This document shows, in pieces, positions 26,802 through 35,697 of a stretch of DNA of 64,000 nt. Each line of letters begins with the position of its first letter. The stretch's first letter is position 1. The position numbers and the translations under genes were made by a program. The stretch comes from Methylorubrum salsuginis (lineage in GTDB: Bacteria > Pseudomonadota > Alphaproteobacteria > Rhizobiales > Beijerinckiaceae), in assembly GCF_900114375.1 (NCBI RefSeq), contig NZ_FOSV01000020.1:22520-86519 (forward strand), read 5' to 3'. The notes below the pieces were generated by a model. The model did not search any database. It was given only the letters and a program-made list of their open reading frames with translations, and had not been told where the DNA came from.

Positions 26802-28015
26802 GGGCCGCCCTCGCCGCGCTCGGCCTGATGCTCGGCTTGTCCGTCCCCACGCGGGCGGCGGACGATCTCGGGCCCGGCCTGTGCCGCGCCCTGTCCGCCG
26901 CCGTCGAGAGGACGGCGCCGGGTGGGGAACCGGTCTTCCTCGCGAGCTACGGGCCGGGGCCCGGCGAACGGGAGGTGCCGCTGCCGCTGCGCAGCACCGC
27001 CTTCGCCTACGACAACGCGCTGGCCGCCACCGCGCTCACCGCCTGCGGCGACCTCCGTCGCGCCCGGCAGATCGGCGAAGCGTTTCTCGTCGCGATCGCC
27101 CACGACCGGACCTTCACCGACGGCCGGGTGCGCAACGCCTACCGCGCCGGCCCGGTGCGCGACCGGCCGGTCCTGCTGCCGGGCTGGTGGGACGCCGCCG
27201 CCAAGCGCTGGTCCGAGGACCGCTATCAGGACGGCACGGCGACCGGCAACGTCGCCTGGGTCGGCCTCGCGCTCGTCACCCTGCGCGACGCGACCGGCGA
27301 CGCGCGCTTCGGCGCCGGGGCCGCCCGGCTCGCCGGCTGGATCCGAGCGCGCACCGCGCGCAGCGGCGCTCCCGGCTTCACCGGCGGACTCGACGGCTAC
27401 GACCCGGAACAGGTGCCGCTGACCTGGGCCTCGACCGAGCACAACCTCGACATCGTCGCCCTCGGCAACCGCCTCGGCACGCAAGCCGACCGGGCGATGG
27501 CGGCCTCGGCCCGCGGCTTCCTCGACGCCGCCTTCGACGGCCGGGCCGGCTGCTTCCGGATGGGGACGGATCCGCAAGGGACGATGCGGGGGATCGAGGC
27601 GCTGGCGCTCGACACGCAGTTCTGGCCCCTCCTCGGCGTCGCCGATCCGCCCCAGGCTTGGCGCCGGGCGCTCGCTTGCGCGAATGCGCGGCTGCGCGTG
27701 CCGGGCGGCTTCGACTTCAACGACGACCGCGACGGCCTCTGGGTCGAGGGCACGGCGCAGGCGGCGCTGACCTATCGCTGGGTCAAGGACGAGGCCGCGG
27801 CACGACCGCTCCTGGCGACGCTCGCCGGCCAGCGGGCGCCCTCGGGCTGGCTCTACGCCACCCGCGAGGCCCGGGTGACCACCGGCCTGCGGATCGGCCC
27901 GGCGAGCACGCAGGACGACTTCTTCTACTTCCGCCGCCCGCATCTCGGGGCGACCGCCTGGGGGGCGCTCGCGGCGCTCGGCCACAACCCCTTCACCGGA
28001 GCCGGCTTGCGATGA
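26798..28015 (+). CDS. Exported alpha/alpha-barrel glycosidase-like protein
   Basis: About 405 residues. The leader LRAALAALGLMLGLSVPTRAADD is a clear signal peptide, but the frame has no ATG/GTG/TTG before it; the best start is the CTG at 26798, which overlaps the preceding TGA (CTGA). The ATG at 26828 would cut the signal to 12 residues. The mature part alternates helices with motifs such as STAFAYDNALAATALTACGDL, YQDGTATGNVAWVGLAL and TWASTEHNLDIVALGNRLG, as in (alpha/alpha)6 glycosidases or lyases. The exact family is not recognised. Placed between the adaptor and synthase genes, it may trim or edit the polymer in the periplasm, as BcsZ and AlgL do. Confidence 0.7.
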   Translation: MRAALAALGLMLGLSVPTRAADDLGPGLCRALSAAVERTAPGGEPVFLASYGPGPGEREVPLPLRSTAFAYDNALAATALTACGDLRRARQIGEAFLVAIAHDRTFTDGRVRNAYRAGPVRDRPVLLPGWWDAAAKRWSEDRYQDGTATGNVAWVGLALVTLRDATGDARFGAGAARLAGWIRARTARSGAPGFTGGLDGYDPEQVPLTWASTEHNLDIVALGNRLGTQADRAMAASARGFLDAAFDGRAGCFRMGTDPQGTMRGIEALALDTQFWPLLGVADPPQAWRRALACANARLRVPGGFDFNDDRDGLWVEGTAQAALTYRWVKDEAAARPLLATLAGQRAPSGWLYATREARVTTGLRIGPASTQDDFFYFRRPHLGATAWGALAALGHNPFTGAGLR

Positions 28016-29967
28016 TGTTTCCCTCTCCCGGCGACGCGGCATCCGTGCTGGCGCTCGCCTTCGGCATCGCGCTCGGGCTGTTCGCGCTGGCCGGCCTGCT
28101 GCGGCCGGACCGCGCCCTCGACCGCCTGCTGTTCGGCACGCTGACGGCCGCCCTGATCGCCACCTATGCCCGCTGGCGCTGGAGCGACACCCTGCCGCCG
28201 CTGACCCCGGAGGCGGGGGCGCTCTGGGCCTACCTGTTCTTCGCCGCCGAGATGGTGGCGGTGGTCTACACCCTGCTCTCCATCGTGATCCTGCTGCGGT
28301 TCAAGGACCGCTCGACTGAAGCCGACGCGGCCCAGGCCCGCCGCGAGGCGAGCGGCGACTGGCCGGCGGTCGACATCTTCATCTGCACCTACAACGAGCC
28401 GCGCGAGGTGGTGGAGAAGTCGATCCTGCCCGCGCTCGCCATCGATTACGGGCCCAAGACCGTCTGGGTCTGCGACGACACCCGCCGCGACTGGCTGCGC
28501 GCCTATTGCGAGGAAGTCGGCGCTCGGTACATCACCCGACCCGACAACAAGGGTGCCAAGGCCGGCAACCTCAACAACGCCCTGCGCCACACCGCCGGGC
28601 GCACCGACGCGCCGCTGATCCTCGTGCTCGACGCGGATTTCGCGCCGCAGCCCGACATCCTCAAGCGCATGGTCGGGTTGTTCGACGACCCCAAGGCGGC
28701 GGTGGTGCAGTCGCCGCAATTCTTCTTCAACGCCGACCCGATCCAGCACAACCTCGCGGCCTCCGACAGCTGGGTCGACGACCAGCGCATCTTCTTCGAC
28801 GTGTTCCAGCCCGCCAAGGACGCCTGGGGCGCCGCCTTCTGCGTCGGCACCTCGTTCATCGTGCGCCGCGACCGGCTGGCCGAGATCGGCGGCTTCCCCG
28901 ACGCCGCCATCTGCGAGGATCTCAACCTGTCGCTCGGCATGTCCCGCCGGGGCTACGCGACGCATTGGCTGAACGAGCGCCTCAGCATGGGCCTCTCGGC
29001 CGAGGGTCTGCCCGAATACATCACCCAGCGCACCCGGTGGTGCCTCGGCACGATCCAGATCGCGCTTCTGCCCGACGGCCCCTTGCGCGGTCCGGGCTAC
29101 ACCCCGGTCCAGCGCATCCACTTCCTGCACGGCGTGCTCAACTGGGCCTGCAAGCCCTACATCGTGCTGATGCTGCTTGCGCCGGCCATCTACTGGATCG
29201 CCGGCCTGCCGGCCTTCGAGGCGGACGTGCTGTCCTTCCTGCGCTACGGCGCGCCGCCGCTCTTCGCCCTGTGGGCCTATAGCGGCTGGGTCTCGCGCGC
29301 GCGCACCCTGCCGATCTTCATGGAGGTGACCCACGCGATCAGCGCGCTCGCCGTGACCGTGACGCTGATCCAGGCGACGATCAGCCCGTTCGGCCGCCCG
29401 TTCAAGGTCACCGAGAAGGGCGGCGACCGCACCCAGATGCGGGTGCGCTGGCGCATGGCCGCGGCCTTCGGCGGCCTCTCCCTGCTGTCGGCCTTCAGCA
29501 TCGTCTGGGCTTTCATCGCCCCGACGGCGCCCGCCGAAATCTCGGACATCGACTATTTCAACCTCGTCTGGGCCGGCGTGGCGATGGTGCTGACCTTCAT
29601 CTGCTTCCTCGTCTGCTTCGAGCATCCGCGCGAGGACCTCGCGTTCCGCTACGAGGCCGACGCCCGGATCGAAGCGGGCGGAACGAGCCGCGCCTGCCGC
29701 CTCACGACGCTCGCGCCGGGGCGGGCCACCCTCGCAGAGCCCTGCGACGCGGCGACGATCGGCGGGCCGCTCGTCCTGCACCTTCCGGGCATCGGCGCGC
29801 TCGCCGCCGCCGCGGACGGCGCCGGCCTCGCGCTCGATCCCACCCCCGAGCAGCGGCGGGCGTTGATCGTCGCCCTCTATTCCCATCCCCGCGACACCAT
29901 CGCCCGGACCGCCCGCTTCATGCCCGCCGTCGGCGGGCTGCTGCGCCGGGGGTTCGGCCACGGCTGA
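28012..29967 (+). CDS. Cellulose-synthase-like processive glycosyltransferase, GT2 (BgsA-like)
   Basis: A 651-residue inner-membrane protein. N-terminal helices are at ~10-100. The GT2 domain has VDIFICTYNEP, DD near 155 (VCDDTRRDW), DxD near 207 (LDADF), the catalytic Asp near 301 (CEDLNL) and QRTRW near 339, followed by four to five further helices. The last ~110 residues fold like a small beta domain but lack the RxxxR and D/NxSxxG motifs of PilZ, as reported for BgsA-type synthases. The set D, DxD, ED, QxxRW marks a processive beta-glucan synthase. It overlaps the preceding gene by 4 bp. Mixed-linkage glucan is my best guess; cellulose or another glucan is possible. Confidence 0.82.
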   Translation: MMFPSPGDAASVLALAFGIALGLFALAGLLRPDRALDRLLFGTLTAALIATYARWRWSDTLPPLTPEAGALWAYLFFAAEMVAVVYTLLSIVILLRFKDRSTEADAAQARREASGDWPAVDIFICTYNEPREVVEKSILPALAIDYGPKTVWVCDDTRRDWLRAYCEEVGARYITRPDNKGAKAGNLNNALRHTAGRTDAPLILVLDADFAPQPDILKRMVGLFDDPKAAVVQSPQFFFNADPIQHNLAASDSWVDDQRIFFDVFQPAKDAWGAAFCVGTSFIVRRDRLAEIGGFPDAAICEDLNLSLGMSRRGYATHWLNERLSMGLSAEGLPEYITQRTRWCLGTIQIALLPDGPLRGPGYTPVQRIHFLHGVLNWACKPYIVLMLLAPAIYWIAGLPAFEADVLSFLRYGAPPLFALWAYSGWVSRARTLPIFMEVTHAISALAVTVTLIQATISPFGRPFKVTEKGGDRTQMRVRWRMAAAFGGLSLLSAFSIVWAFIAPTAPAEISDIDYFNLVWAGVAMVLTFICFLVCFEHPREDLAFRYEADARIEAGGTSRACRLTTLAPGRATLAEPCDAATIGGPLVLHLPGIGALAAAADGAGLALDPTPEQRRALIVALYSHPRDTIARTARFMPAVGGLLRRGFGHG

Positions 29968-30025
29968 CGCGCATCCCGATGCGCCGATCTCGGCGCGTGG
30001 CATGGGTGTGTGATAGAGGTCGAGG

Positions 30026-30223
30026 ATGCACCGTCTCCGCCGGCTGATCGATCCCGCTCTCGTCACGCTCCTCCTGTCGCTCGCCGCCGGCAGCCTCTGG
30101 CTCGGAACCCACGAGCACGACAACGATTTCGGTGCCGGCTTCTTCCTCGGGCTCATCGCGGGCGGCTCGCTCGCCTTCCTCGCCCTCGGATCCCGCCGTC
30201 CCGGCGAGGATTCCCGGCCCTGA
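30026..30223 (+). CDS. Small membrane protein of unknown function
   Basis: A 65-residue protein with two hydrophobic segments (PALVTLLLSLAAGSLWLG at ~10-27 and GAGFFLGLIAGGSLAFLAL at ~37-55) joined by a short acidic turn (THEHDNDF), and a charged C-terminus. GAGG precedes the ATG closely. It begins 58 bp after the glucan synthase gene on the same strand and might be its last operon member, but no family is recognised. Confidence 0.55.
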   Translation: MHRLRRLIDPALVTLLLSLAAGSLWLGTHEHDNDFGAGFFLGLIAGGSLAFLALGSRRPGEDSRP

Positions 30224-30370
30224 CGCGGCGCTCGCTCCGCGTGCCGCACCGGCTTTCTCCGAAGGCCGGCGGCCGCCCTCCGGGCCGATGCTCCGGCCGG
30301 GTGCGGCGTCGCGCCCTGGAACCGTAGGCCCCGCGGCCGGGCTTCCCGCTCGACCGAGAGGAGACCTCAC

Positions 30371-30823
30371 ATGCGACACACGCACTGGGCGCTGGGCACT
30401 CTGTGCCTCGTTCTGTCGAGCCAAGCAGTCCTCGCGCAGGGCAAGCCCCTGCCACCGCCGGCCTCCGACGGGCAGCCGGTGATGGAACTGACCATCGACA
30501 AGCGGGACGGCAAGATCGCCTGCGCCCCGGCGGAGTTGCGCCTTCCCGCCGACACCAACGCCGAACTGCGCGTCGTCAACCGAGCCGACCAGCCGGTGAC
30601 ACTCACCATCGACGGCCAGTTCGAGAACGGCCTCGTCCAGCACGTGGACGGCGACCAGGGCCATTCGGCGAGCGAGAAGGGCTACACGATCAAGCTGAAC
30701 GGCAAGGCGACCCTCAAATTCCGGACCATGGCGGCGGGCGAACGCCCCTATGGCTGCACCGGCGTGAACAGCCAGAGCGAGCCGTTCGTCGGCAAGTACG
30801 TCCTCGTCCCGCCGGCCGGCTGA
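30371..30823 (+). CDS. Exported cupredoxin-like protein
   Basis: A 150-residue protein with a signal peptide (1-~22, cleavage after VLA). The mature part reads as a beta sandwich: MELTIDKRDGKIACAPAELRLPADTNAELRVVNRADQPVTLTI and later KATLKFRTMAAGERPYGCTGVNSQSEPFVGKYVLV. This pattern resembles cupredoxin-fold proteins. The usual Cys-His-Met copper-ligand loop is not evident; two Cys could form a disulfide. Function is unknown. Confidence 0.6.
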   Translation: MRHTHWALGTLCLVLSSQAVLAQGKPLPPPASDGQPVMELTIDKRDGKIACAPAELRLPADTNAELRVVNRADQPVTLTIDGQFENGLVQHVDGDQGHSASEKGYTIKLNGKATLKFRTMAAGERPYGCTGVNSQSEPFVGKYVLVPPAG

Positions 30824-30835
30824 GTGCCGGTGCGC

Positions 30836-31045
30836 TCAGCCGCCGGAACGCCGGACGAATTGCGGCTTGCCGGCGGCCTGCCCGGTTTCCGAGATCAGCA
30901 CATCGAGGGAGAGGCGCACGATCTCGACCGGATCGACGCCCTTGGCCCGCGCCTCCTTCTCGACCTCGGCACGCTCCGCAGGCCCCATCCCTTCGAGGAT
31001 CACCCGGGCGACGGCGGGAGAGGCGTCCTTGTGGTGATGGCTCAT
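30836..31045 (-). CDS. Small hypothetical protein
   Basis: A 69-residue soluble protein starting MSHHHKDASPAVARVIL, with a helix-rich middle (GMGPAERAEVEKEARAKGVDPVEIVRLSLDVLISE). A GAGG element precedes the ATG. It is convergent with the cupredoxin-like gene, 12 bp apart. The sequence resembles a short helical DNA-binding or antitoxin-like fold, but no partner gene is next to it and I do not assign a function. Confidence 0.5.
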   Translation of the reverse strand: MSHHHKDASPAVARVILEGMGPAERAEVEKEARAKGVDPVEIVRLSLDVLISETGQAAGKPQFVRRSGG

Positions 31046-31290
31046 CGGGACCTCGGCGCATGCGTCCCTTCGCGGGCACGGGGCGGGTGTTAGGGCAGGG
31101 CGCTTCGCCGGGACAAGCGATTTCGCGACAAGATACTGCTTCTAATAGCAAATTAAGCGTCTCAGCCGGCCCGGGGGAGGGCCGAACCGCTCAGCGAGCG
31201 AATGCCGGTACGGGAACACCGGCAACGAGGCGGGGTTCGCCCTTCCGACCCGATCACAGGCCCGTGATCGGGCACCCCGGAGCCGCCCCG

Positions 31291-31548
31291 ATGACGCGCC
31301 TCACCCGCCTTCTGCCCTTCGCTCTCGCCGCCGGACTGTTGCTGAGCGGCGGTGCGCTCGCCCAGGAGGGCAACGCCAATGCCGGCAGCGGGCTGTCGCC
31401 GGGGGCGAGCGCCACCGGCAACGACCGCTCCGCGGGCGTCAATAACGGCAATTACCGGCGGCCCGGCGGCTATGGCGCCCGCCGCTCGCTGCGCCAGGGC
31501 TTCGGTCGCGCCCGGCGCTTCGCGCCGCATCGCCGCCGGCACCGCTGA
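31291..31548 (+). CDS. Small exported Gly/Arg-rich protein
   Basis: An 85-residue protein with a signal peptide (1-~23, cleavage after ALA-Q). The mature part of ~60 residues is rich in Gly, Asn and Ser, and then strongly basic at the C-terminus (Arg-rich from ~62 on). No family is recognised. A stem-loop (CCCGATCAC 31249-31257 with GTGATCGGG 31264-31272) lies just upstream in the leader. Confidence 0.5.
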   Translation: MTRLTRLLPFALAAGLLLSGGALAQEGNANAGSGLSPGASATGNDRSAGVNNGNYRRPGGYGARRSLRQGFGRARRFAPHRRRHR

Positions 31549-31636
31549 CCCCCGCGCGGGTGTCGCAGGGGGCAACTTCGCCTCTTCCCGGAGCGTTGCC
31601 GCGCGACGCAGACGGGAAGGGGTCGTAAATCAGGCC

Positions 31637-33475
31637 GTGACGGACAGACCCATCGCCGACTACGCCGTGATCGGCGATACCTGCACCACCGCCCTCATCG
31701 CCCGCGACGGCTCCCTCGACTGGCTGTGCTGGCCCCGCCATGACGGGCCGGCGGTGTTCCTGGCGCTGCTCGACGCCGACAGGGGCGGCGCCTGCCGTCT
31801 CGCCCTCGACGGCGTGATCGGGACCGAGCGCCGCTACCGCCCCGGCACCAACATCCTCGAGACGGTCTTCGCGACCGAGACCGGCCGGGTGCGGCTCACC
31901 GACTTCATGCCGCTCGTCCGCCGCGAGCCGGTGCCGGAGGAGGGGCCGGACGGTCGGCCCGAGGCCCGCGTGGTGCGCCGCCTCGCCTGCGAGGCCGGCA
32001 CCGTCGCCGGCCGCTGGATCGTCCGGCCGACCTTCGACTATGCCCGCGTCGCCACTACGGCCGAGGCCGGACCCGACGGCACGGTGCTGTTTCGCGGCGG
32101 CGGTGACGCCATGCGGGCCACCGCGACCGTACCGCTCGATGTCCGTGAGGGGACGGCCGAGGCCGCGTTCCGGCTGGAGGCCGGGGAGGGGGCCGACCTC
32201 GTCCTCGCCCATGGGGCGGAGGGCGATGCGGGGCTCGGCCAGACCGAGGCGTGGCTCCGGGCGACGGAAGCATACTGGCAGGAATGGTCGGGCCGCTGCA
32301 CTTATCGCGGGCCCTACCGCGAGACCGTGTTGCGCAGCGCGCTCACCCTCAAGCTCCTGACCCACGCGCCCTCCGGCGGCATCGTCGCCGCCGCGACCAT
32401 GGGCCTGCCCGAGGCGGTGCCGGGCAACCGCAACTACGATTACCGCTATGTCTGGATGCGGGATGCGAGCTTCACCGTGACCGCCTTCGTCAATCTCGGC
32501 TACGACCGCGAGGCCGCCGAGTTCCTGCGCTTCCTGCGCAACGCCGACCCGAGCCGCGGCCGCCATCTCCAGCTGATGTACGCCCTCGAAGGGCCGATGC
32601 CGGACGAAACCATCCTCGACCATCTGCGCGGCTGGCGCGGAACCGCGCCCGTGCGCCTCGGCAACGCGGCGAGCGACCAGCGCCAATTCGACATCTACGG
32701 CGAGTTTCTGGTGGCGCTCCACCACTACCTCGAAGCCGTCGAATTCGACCCGCCGGTAAAGGTCAACGACCACCTGCCCGAGGCGCTGGCGCATCTGACC
32801 GGCCACATCATCGCGCGCCGCCGCGAGCCCGACCACGGCATCTGGGAGCTGCGGGGCGACATGCGCCAGATCCTGCACACCAAGGCGATGCTCTGGGTCG
32901 GGCTCGATTGCGCGGCGCAGATCGCCCGCTCCGATCCCGAGCACCGCCTCGCCCCGCCGGAAAAGATCGCCGAGTGGGAGCGGGCGGCGGCGGAGATCCG
33001 CGCCGAGTACCACGCCGAGGGCTGGAACGAGGCGGTCGGCGCCTACACCATGGATTACGGCTCGCCCGACCTCGACGCGGCCGTGCTGCGCGCGGTGCTG
33101 TTTCGCGCCTTCGACGCGCGCTCGCCGCGCGTCGCCGCCACCCTGGCGCGGATCGAGGACGCCTTGGGGGCGGGCGACCTGCTCTACCGCTACCGCCTCG
33201 ACGACGGGTTGGAGGGCGAAGAGGCGACCTTCACGGCCTGCGCCTTCTGGCGCGTCGGCTGCCTCGCGCTGGCCGACCGGGGGGCGGAGGCGACCGCCCT
33301 GTTCGAGCGTCTCATCGCCCGCGGCAACGATCTCGGCCTGTTCGCGGAGGAGATCGACGCCGAGACCGGCGAGCAGCGGGGCAACGTCCCGCAGGGCTTC
33401 ACCCATATGGCGATCATCAACCACGCGGTGCGGCTGGCACAGATGGACGGACACTCGCCCGCGGACGCCGAATAG
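31637..33475 (+). CDS. GH15 family glucoamylase/trehalase-like enzyme
   Basis: A 612-residue cytosolic enzyme starting at GTG. The N-terminal beta domain (IADYAVIGDTCTTALIARDGSLDWLCWPRHD, ~1-250) is typical of bacterial GH15 proteins. The (alpha/alpha)6 domain follows, with YDYRYVWMRDASFT near 270, a catalytic Glu in HGIWELRG near 403 and the C-terminal GNVPQGFTHMAIINHAV near 582, equivalent to the second acid region. Members hydrolyse alpha-glucosides or trehalose by inversion. Length is normal. It stands alone between small exported proteins and dsbD, and the substrate cannot be chosen from the sequence. Confidence 0.85.
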   Translation: MTDRPIADYAVIGDTCTTALIARDGSLDWLCWPRHDGPAVFLALLDADRGGACRLALDGVIGTERRYRPGTNILETVFATETGRVRLTDFMPLVRREPVPEEGPDGRPEARVVRRLACEAGTVAGRWIVRPTFDYARVATTAEAGPDGTVLFRGGGDAMRATATVPLDVREGTAEAAFRLEAGEGADLVLAHGAEGDAGLGQTEAWLRATEAYWQEWSGRCTYRGPYRETVLRSALTLKLLTHAPSGGIVAAATMGLPEAVPGNRNYDYRYVWMRDASFTVTAFVNLGYDREAAEFLRFLRNADPSRGRHLQLMYALEGPMPDETILDHLRGWRGTAPVRLGNAASDQRQFDIYGEFLVALHHYLEAVEFDPPVKVNDHLPEALAHLTGHIIARRREPDHGIWELRGDMRQILHTKAMLWVGLDCAAQIARSDPEHRLAPPEKIAEWERAAAEIRAEYHAEGWNEAVGAYTMDYGSPDLDAAVLRAVLFRAFDARSPRVAATLARIEDALGAGDLLYRYRLDDGLEGEEATFTACAFWRVGCLALADRGAEATALFERLIARGNDLGLFAEEIDAETGEQRGNVPQGFTHMAIINHAVRLAQMDGHSPADAE

Positions 33476-33585
33476 CGAAAGGACCGCTTCGCGGGGTCGC
33501 GGGGCGGGCCGGCTCCCGTCAACGGCACGGCTCTGCTAACCTTGCGCCGACCGGCCGAGGCGTCGGGGCCATTTTTGAAAAAACC

Positions 33586-35697
33586 ATGCTCCGCCTCCTC
33601 CTTCTGGTCCTGTTCCTCGCCGCCCCCGGCCTCGCCGCGGCGCAGCTGGGTAAGGCCCCGAAGGATCTCGTGCGGGCGCGCCTCGTATCGGAGGCGGCGA
33701 CGCTGGCCCCCGGCCGCACGGTGACGCTCGGCCTCCACATGGCGATGAAGCCGGGCTGGCACGTCTACTGGCGCAATCCCGGCGATTCCGGCCTGCCGCC
33801 GGAGATGGCGTGGCGTCTGCCCGAGGGCTTTTCCGTCGGGCCGACGCAATGGCCGGCACCGGAGCGCATCCCGGTCCAGACCCTGATGAATTTCGGCTAC
33901 GAGGGCGAGGTCACCCTGCTCGTACCGCTGCGCGTGCCCGAGACGCTGCCGGCCGGCGGCACCGTGCCCCTGTCCGGCACCCTGTCCTACCTCGTCTGCG
34001 AGGAGATCTGCATTCCGGGCTCGGCCGAACTCGCCCTCGACCTGCCCGTCGGCACCACGACAGAGCCCGATCCGGCCCAGGCGCGCCTGTTCACCGAGGC
34101 CCGCGCGGCCTTGCCCGAAGCGGCTCCGTTCCCGATCCGCGCGACCCGCGAGGGCGAGAACTTTTCCCTGCACCTCGAGCGGCCGTCCGGCGCGCCCGCG
34201 CTCACGAACGCGGCCTTCTTCCCCTACGCGGAAAGCGCCCTCGACAACGCCGCCGAGCAGATTTTTGCGAGTGGGGAGGGCGGGGCGCAGCGCCTCGTCC
34301 TGAAACCCGGCGACTCAAAAATCGCGCCGGAGGCGCTGGGGGGCGTCCTCACCTTCGACGAGGCCGGCACCCGCAAGGCCTACGCCGTCGGCCCCGAGCC
34401 GGAAGCCGCCCCGGCGGCGACCGCCCCTGTGCCGGCGCCGACGCCCGCTCCGGCTGCAGACTCCGAAAACCTGACGCTGTGGAGCGCCGCCGGCCTCGCC
34501 CTGCTCGGCGGGCTGGTTCTCAACCTGATGCCCTGCGTCTTCCCCGTGCTGTCGATCAAGGTGCTGAGCCTCGTGAAACAGGCCGGCGAGGCGCGGGCGC
34601 GGGTGCGCCTGCATGGGCTGGCCTATACCGCGGGTGTGCTGGCGAGCTTCTTGGGATTGGCCGGACTGCTGATTGCCCTCAAGGCAGGAGGCGCCGGGAT
34701 CGGCTGGGGGTTCCAGCTTCAGTCGCCCGTCGTCGTGGCTTTGCTGGCCTACGGGCTGTTCGCCGTGGGCCTCAGCCTATCGGGCGTCGTGCATGTCGGC
34801 GGGCGGCTCGCCGGGCTCGGCGACGGGCTGACCCGGCGCGCGGGCTATCAAGGCTCGTTCTTCACCGGCGTGCTGGCGACGCTGGTGGCCACCCCCTGCA
34901 CGGCGCCGTTCATGGGCGCGGCGGTGGGGTTCGCGCTGACCCAAGGCGCCGGCGTCGGCCTGCTGATCTTCGCCTGCCTCGGCCTCGGCCTCGCCCTACC
35001 GTTCCTGGCGCTCACGGCGTTTCCCGGCACGTTGAGCCTGCTGCCGCGGCCCGGCGCCTGGATGGAGACCGTGAAGGGCGCGCTCGCCTTCCCGGTCTAC
35101 GCCACCGCGGCGTGGCTGATCTGGGTGCTTGCGCAGCAGGTCGGGCCGGACGGGCTGCTCGGCGCGCTCGGCGGCCTCGTGCTCGTCGGTTTTTCGGCGT
35201 GGGCTTGGGAGCGAGCGCGCGATGCGAAAAAGCTCGGCACCGGGCTCGGACGGGTGGCGGCGGCGCTGGCGCTCGTCGGCGCGCTCGCGCTCGCCGCCGC
35301 CCTCGACGGTCAGAGGGCGGGCGCCGCGGGCGTGCGGCTCGCCGGCAGCGAGGAGCCGTTCACGCAAGCCCGCCTCGACGCACTGCGGGCGGAGGGGCGC
35401 ACGGTGTTCGTGGACATGACGGCGGCGTGGTGCATCACCTGTCAGGTCAACGAGCGCACGGTGCTCAACCGCGAGGCGGTGCAGGCGGCGTTCAAGGCCG
35501 GCTCGGTCGCCTATCTCAAGGGCGACTGGACCAACCAGAATCCGGAGATCACGCGGCTGCTGGAGAACCACGGCCGCTCCGGCGTACCGCTCTACCTCGT
35601 CTATCGGGGCAAGGGCGAGGCGCGGGTGCTGCCGCAGATCCTGACCGAGGCGGTCGTGCTCGACGCGGTCAAATCCGAAAAGCTCGCGGCGCGCTGA
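33586..35697 (+). CDS. Protein-disulfide reductase, DsbD/ScsB family
   Basis: A 703-residue inner-membrane protein that carries electrons from cytosolic thioredoxin to the periplasm. It has a signal peptide (1-20), an N-terminal periplasmic domain (~25-290) with Cys138 and Cys142 (CEEIC), an eight-helix CcdA-like core with Cys317 (LMPCVFP) and Cys438 (ATPCTAP), and a C-terminal thioredoxin domain with Cys616-Ile-Thr-Cys619. All three cysteine pairs needed for the relay are present. The large N-terminal domain is closer to ScsB than to E. coli DsbD. The stop codon abuts the stop of the convergent OPT gene. Confidence 0.88.
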   Translation: MLRLLLLVLFLAAPGLAAAQLGKAPKDLVRARLVSEAATLAPGRTVTLGLHMAMKPGWHVYWRNPGDSGLPPEMAWRLPEGFSVGPTQWPAPERIPVQTLMNFGYEGEVTLLVPLRVPETLPAGGTVPLSGTLSYLVCEEICIPGSAELALDLPVGTTTEPDPAQARLFTEARAALPEAAPFPIRATREGENFSLHLERPSGAPALTNAAFFPYAESALDNAAEQIFASGEGGAQRLVLKPGDSKIAPEALGGVLTFDEAGTRKAYAVGPEPEAAPAATAPVPAPTPAPAADSENLTLWSAAGLALLGGLVLNLMPCVFPVLSIKVLSLVKQAGEARARVRLHGLAYTAGVLASFLGLAGLLIALKAGGAGIGWGFQLQSPVVVALLAYGLFAVGLSLSGVVHVGGRLAGLGDGLTRRAGYQGSFFTGVLATLVATPCTAPFMGAAVGFALTQGAGVGLLIFACLGLGLALPFLALTAFPGTLSLLPRPGAWMETVKGALAFPVYATAAWLIWVLAQQVGPDGLLGALGGLVLVGFSAWAWERARDAKKLGTGLGRVAAALALVGALALAAALDGQRAGAAGVRLAGSEEPFTQARLDALRAEGRTVFVDMTAAWCITCQVNERTVLNREAVQAAFKAGSVAYLKGDWTNQNPEITRLLENHGRSGVPLYLVYRGKGEARVLPQILTEAVVLDAVKSEKLAAR

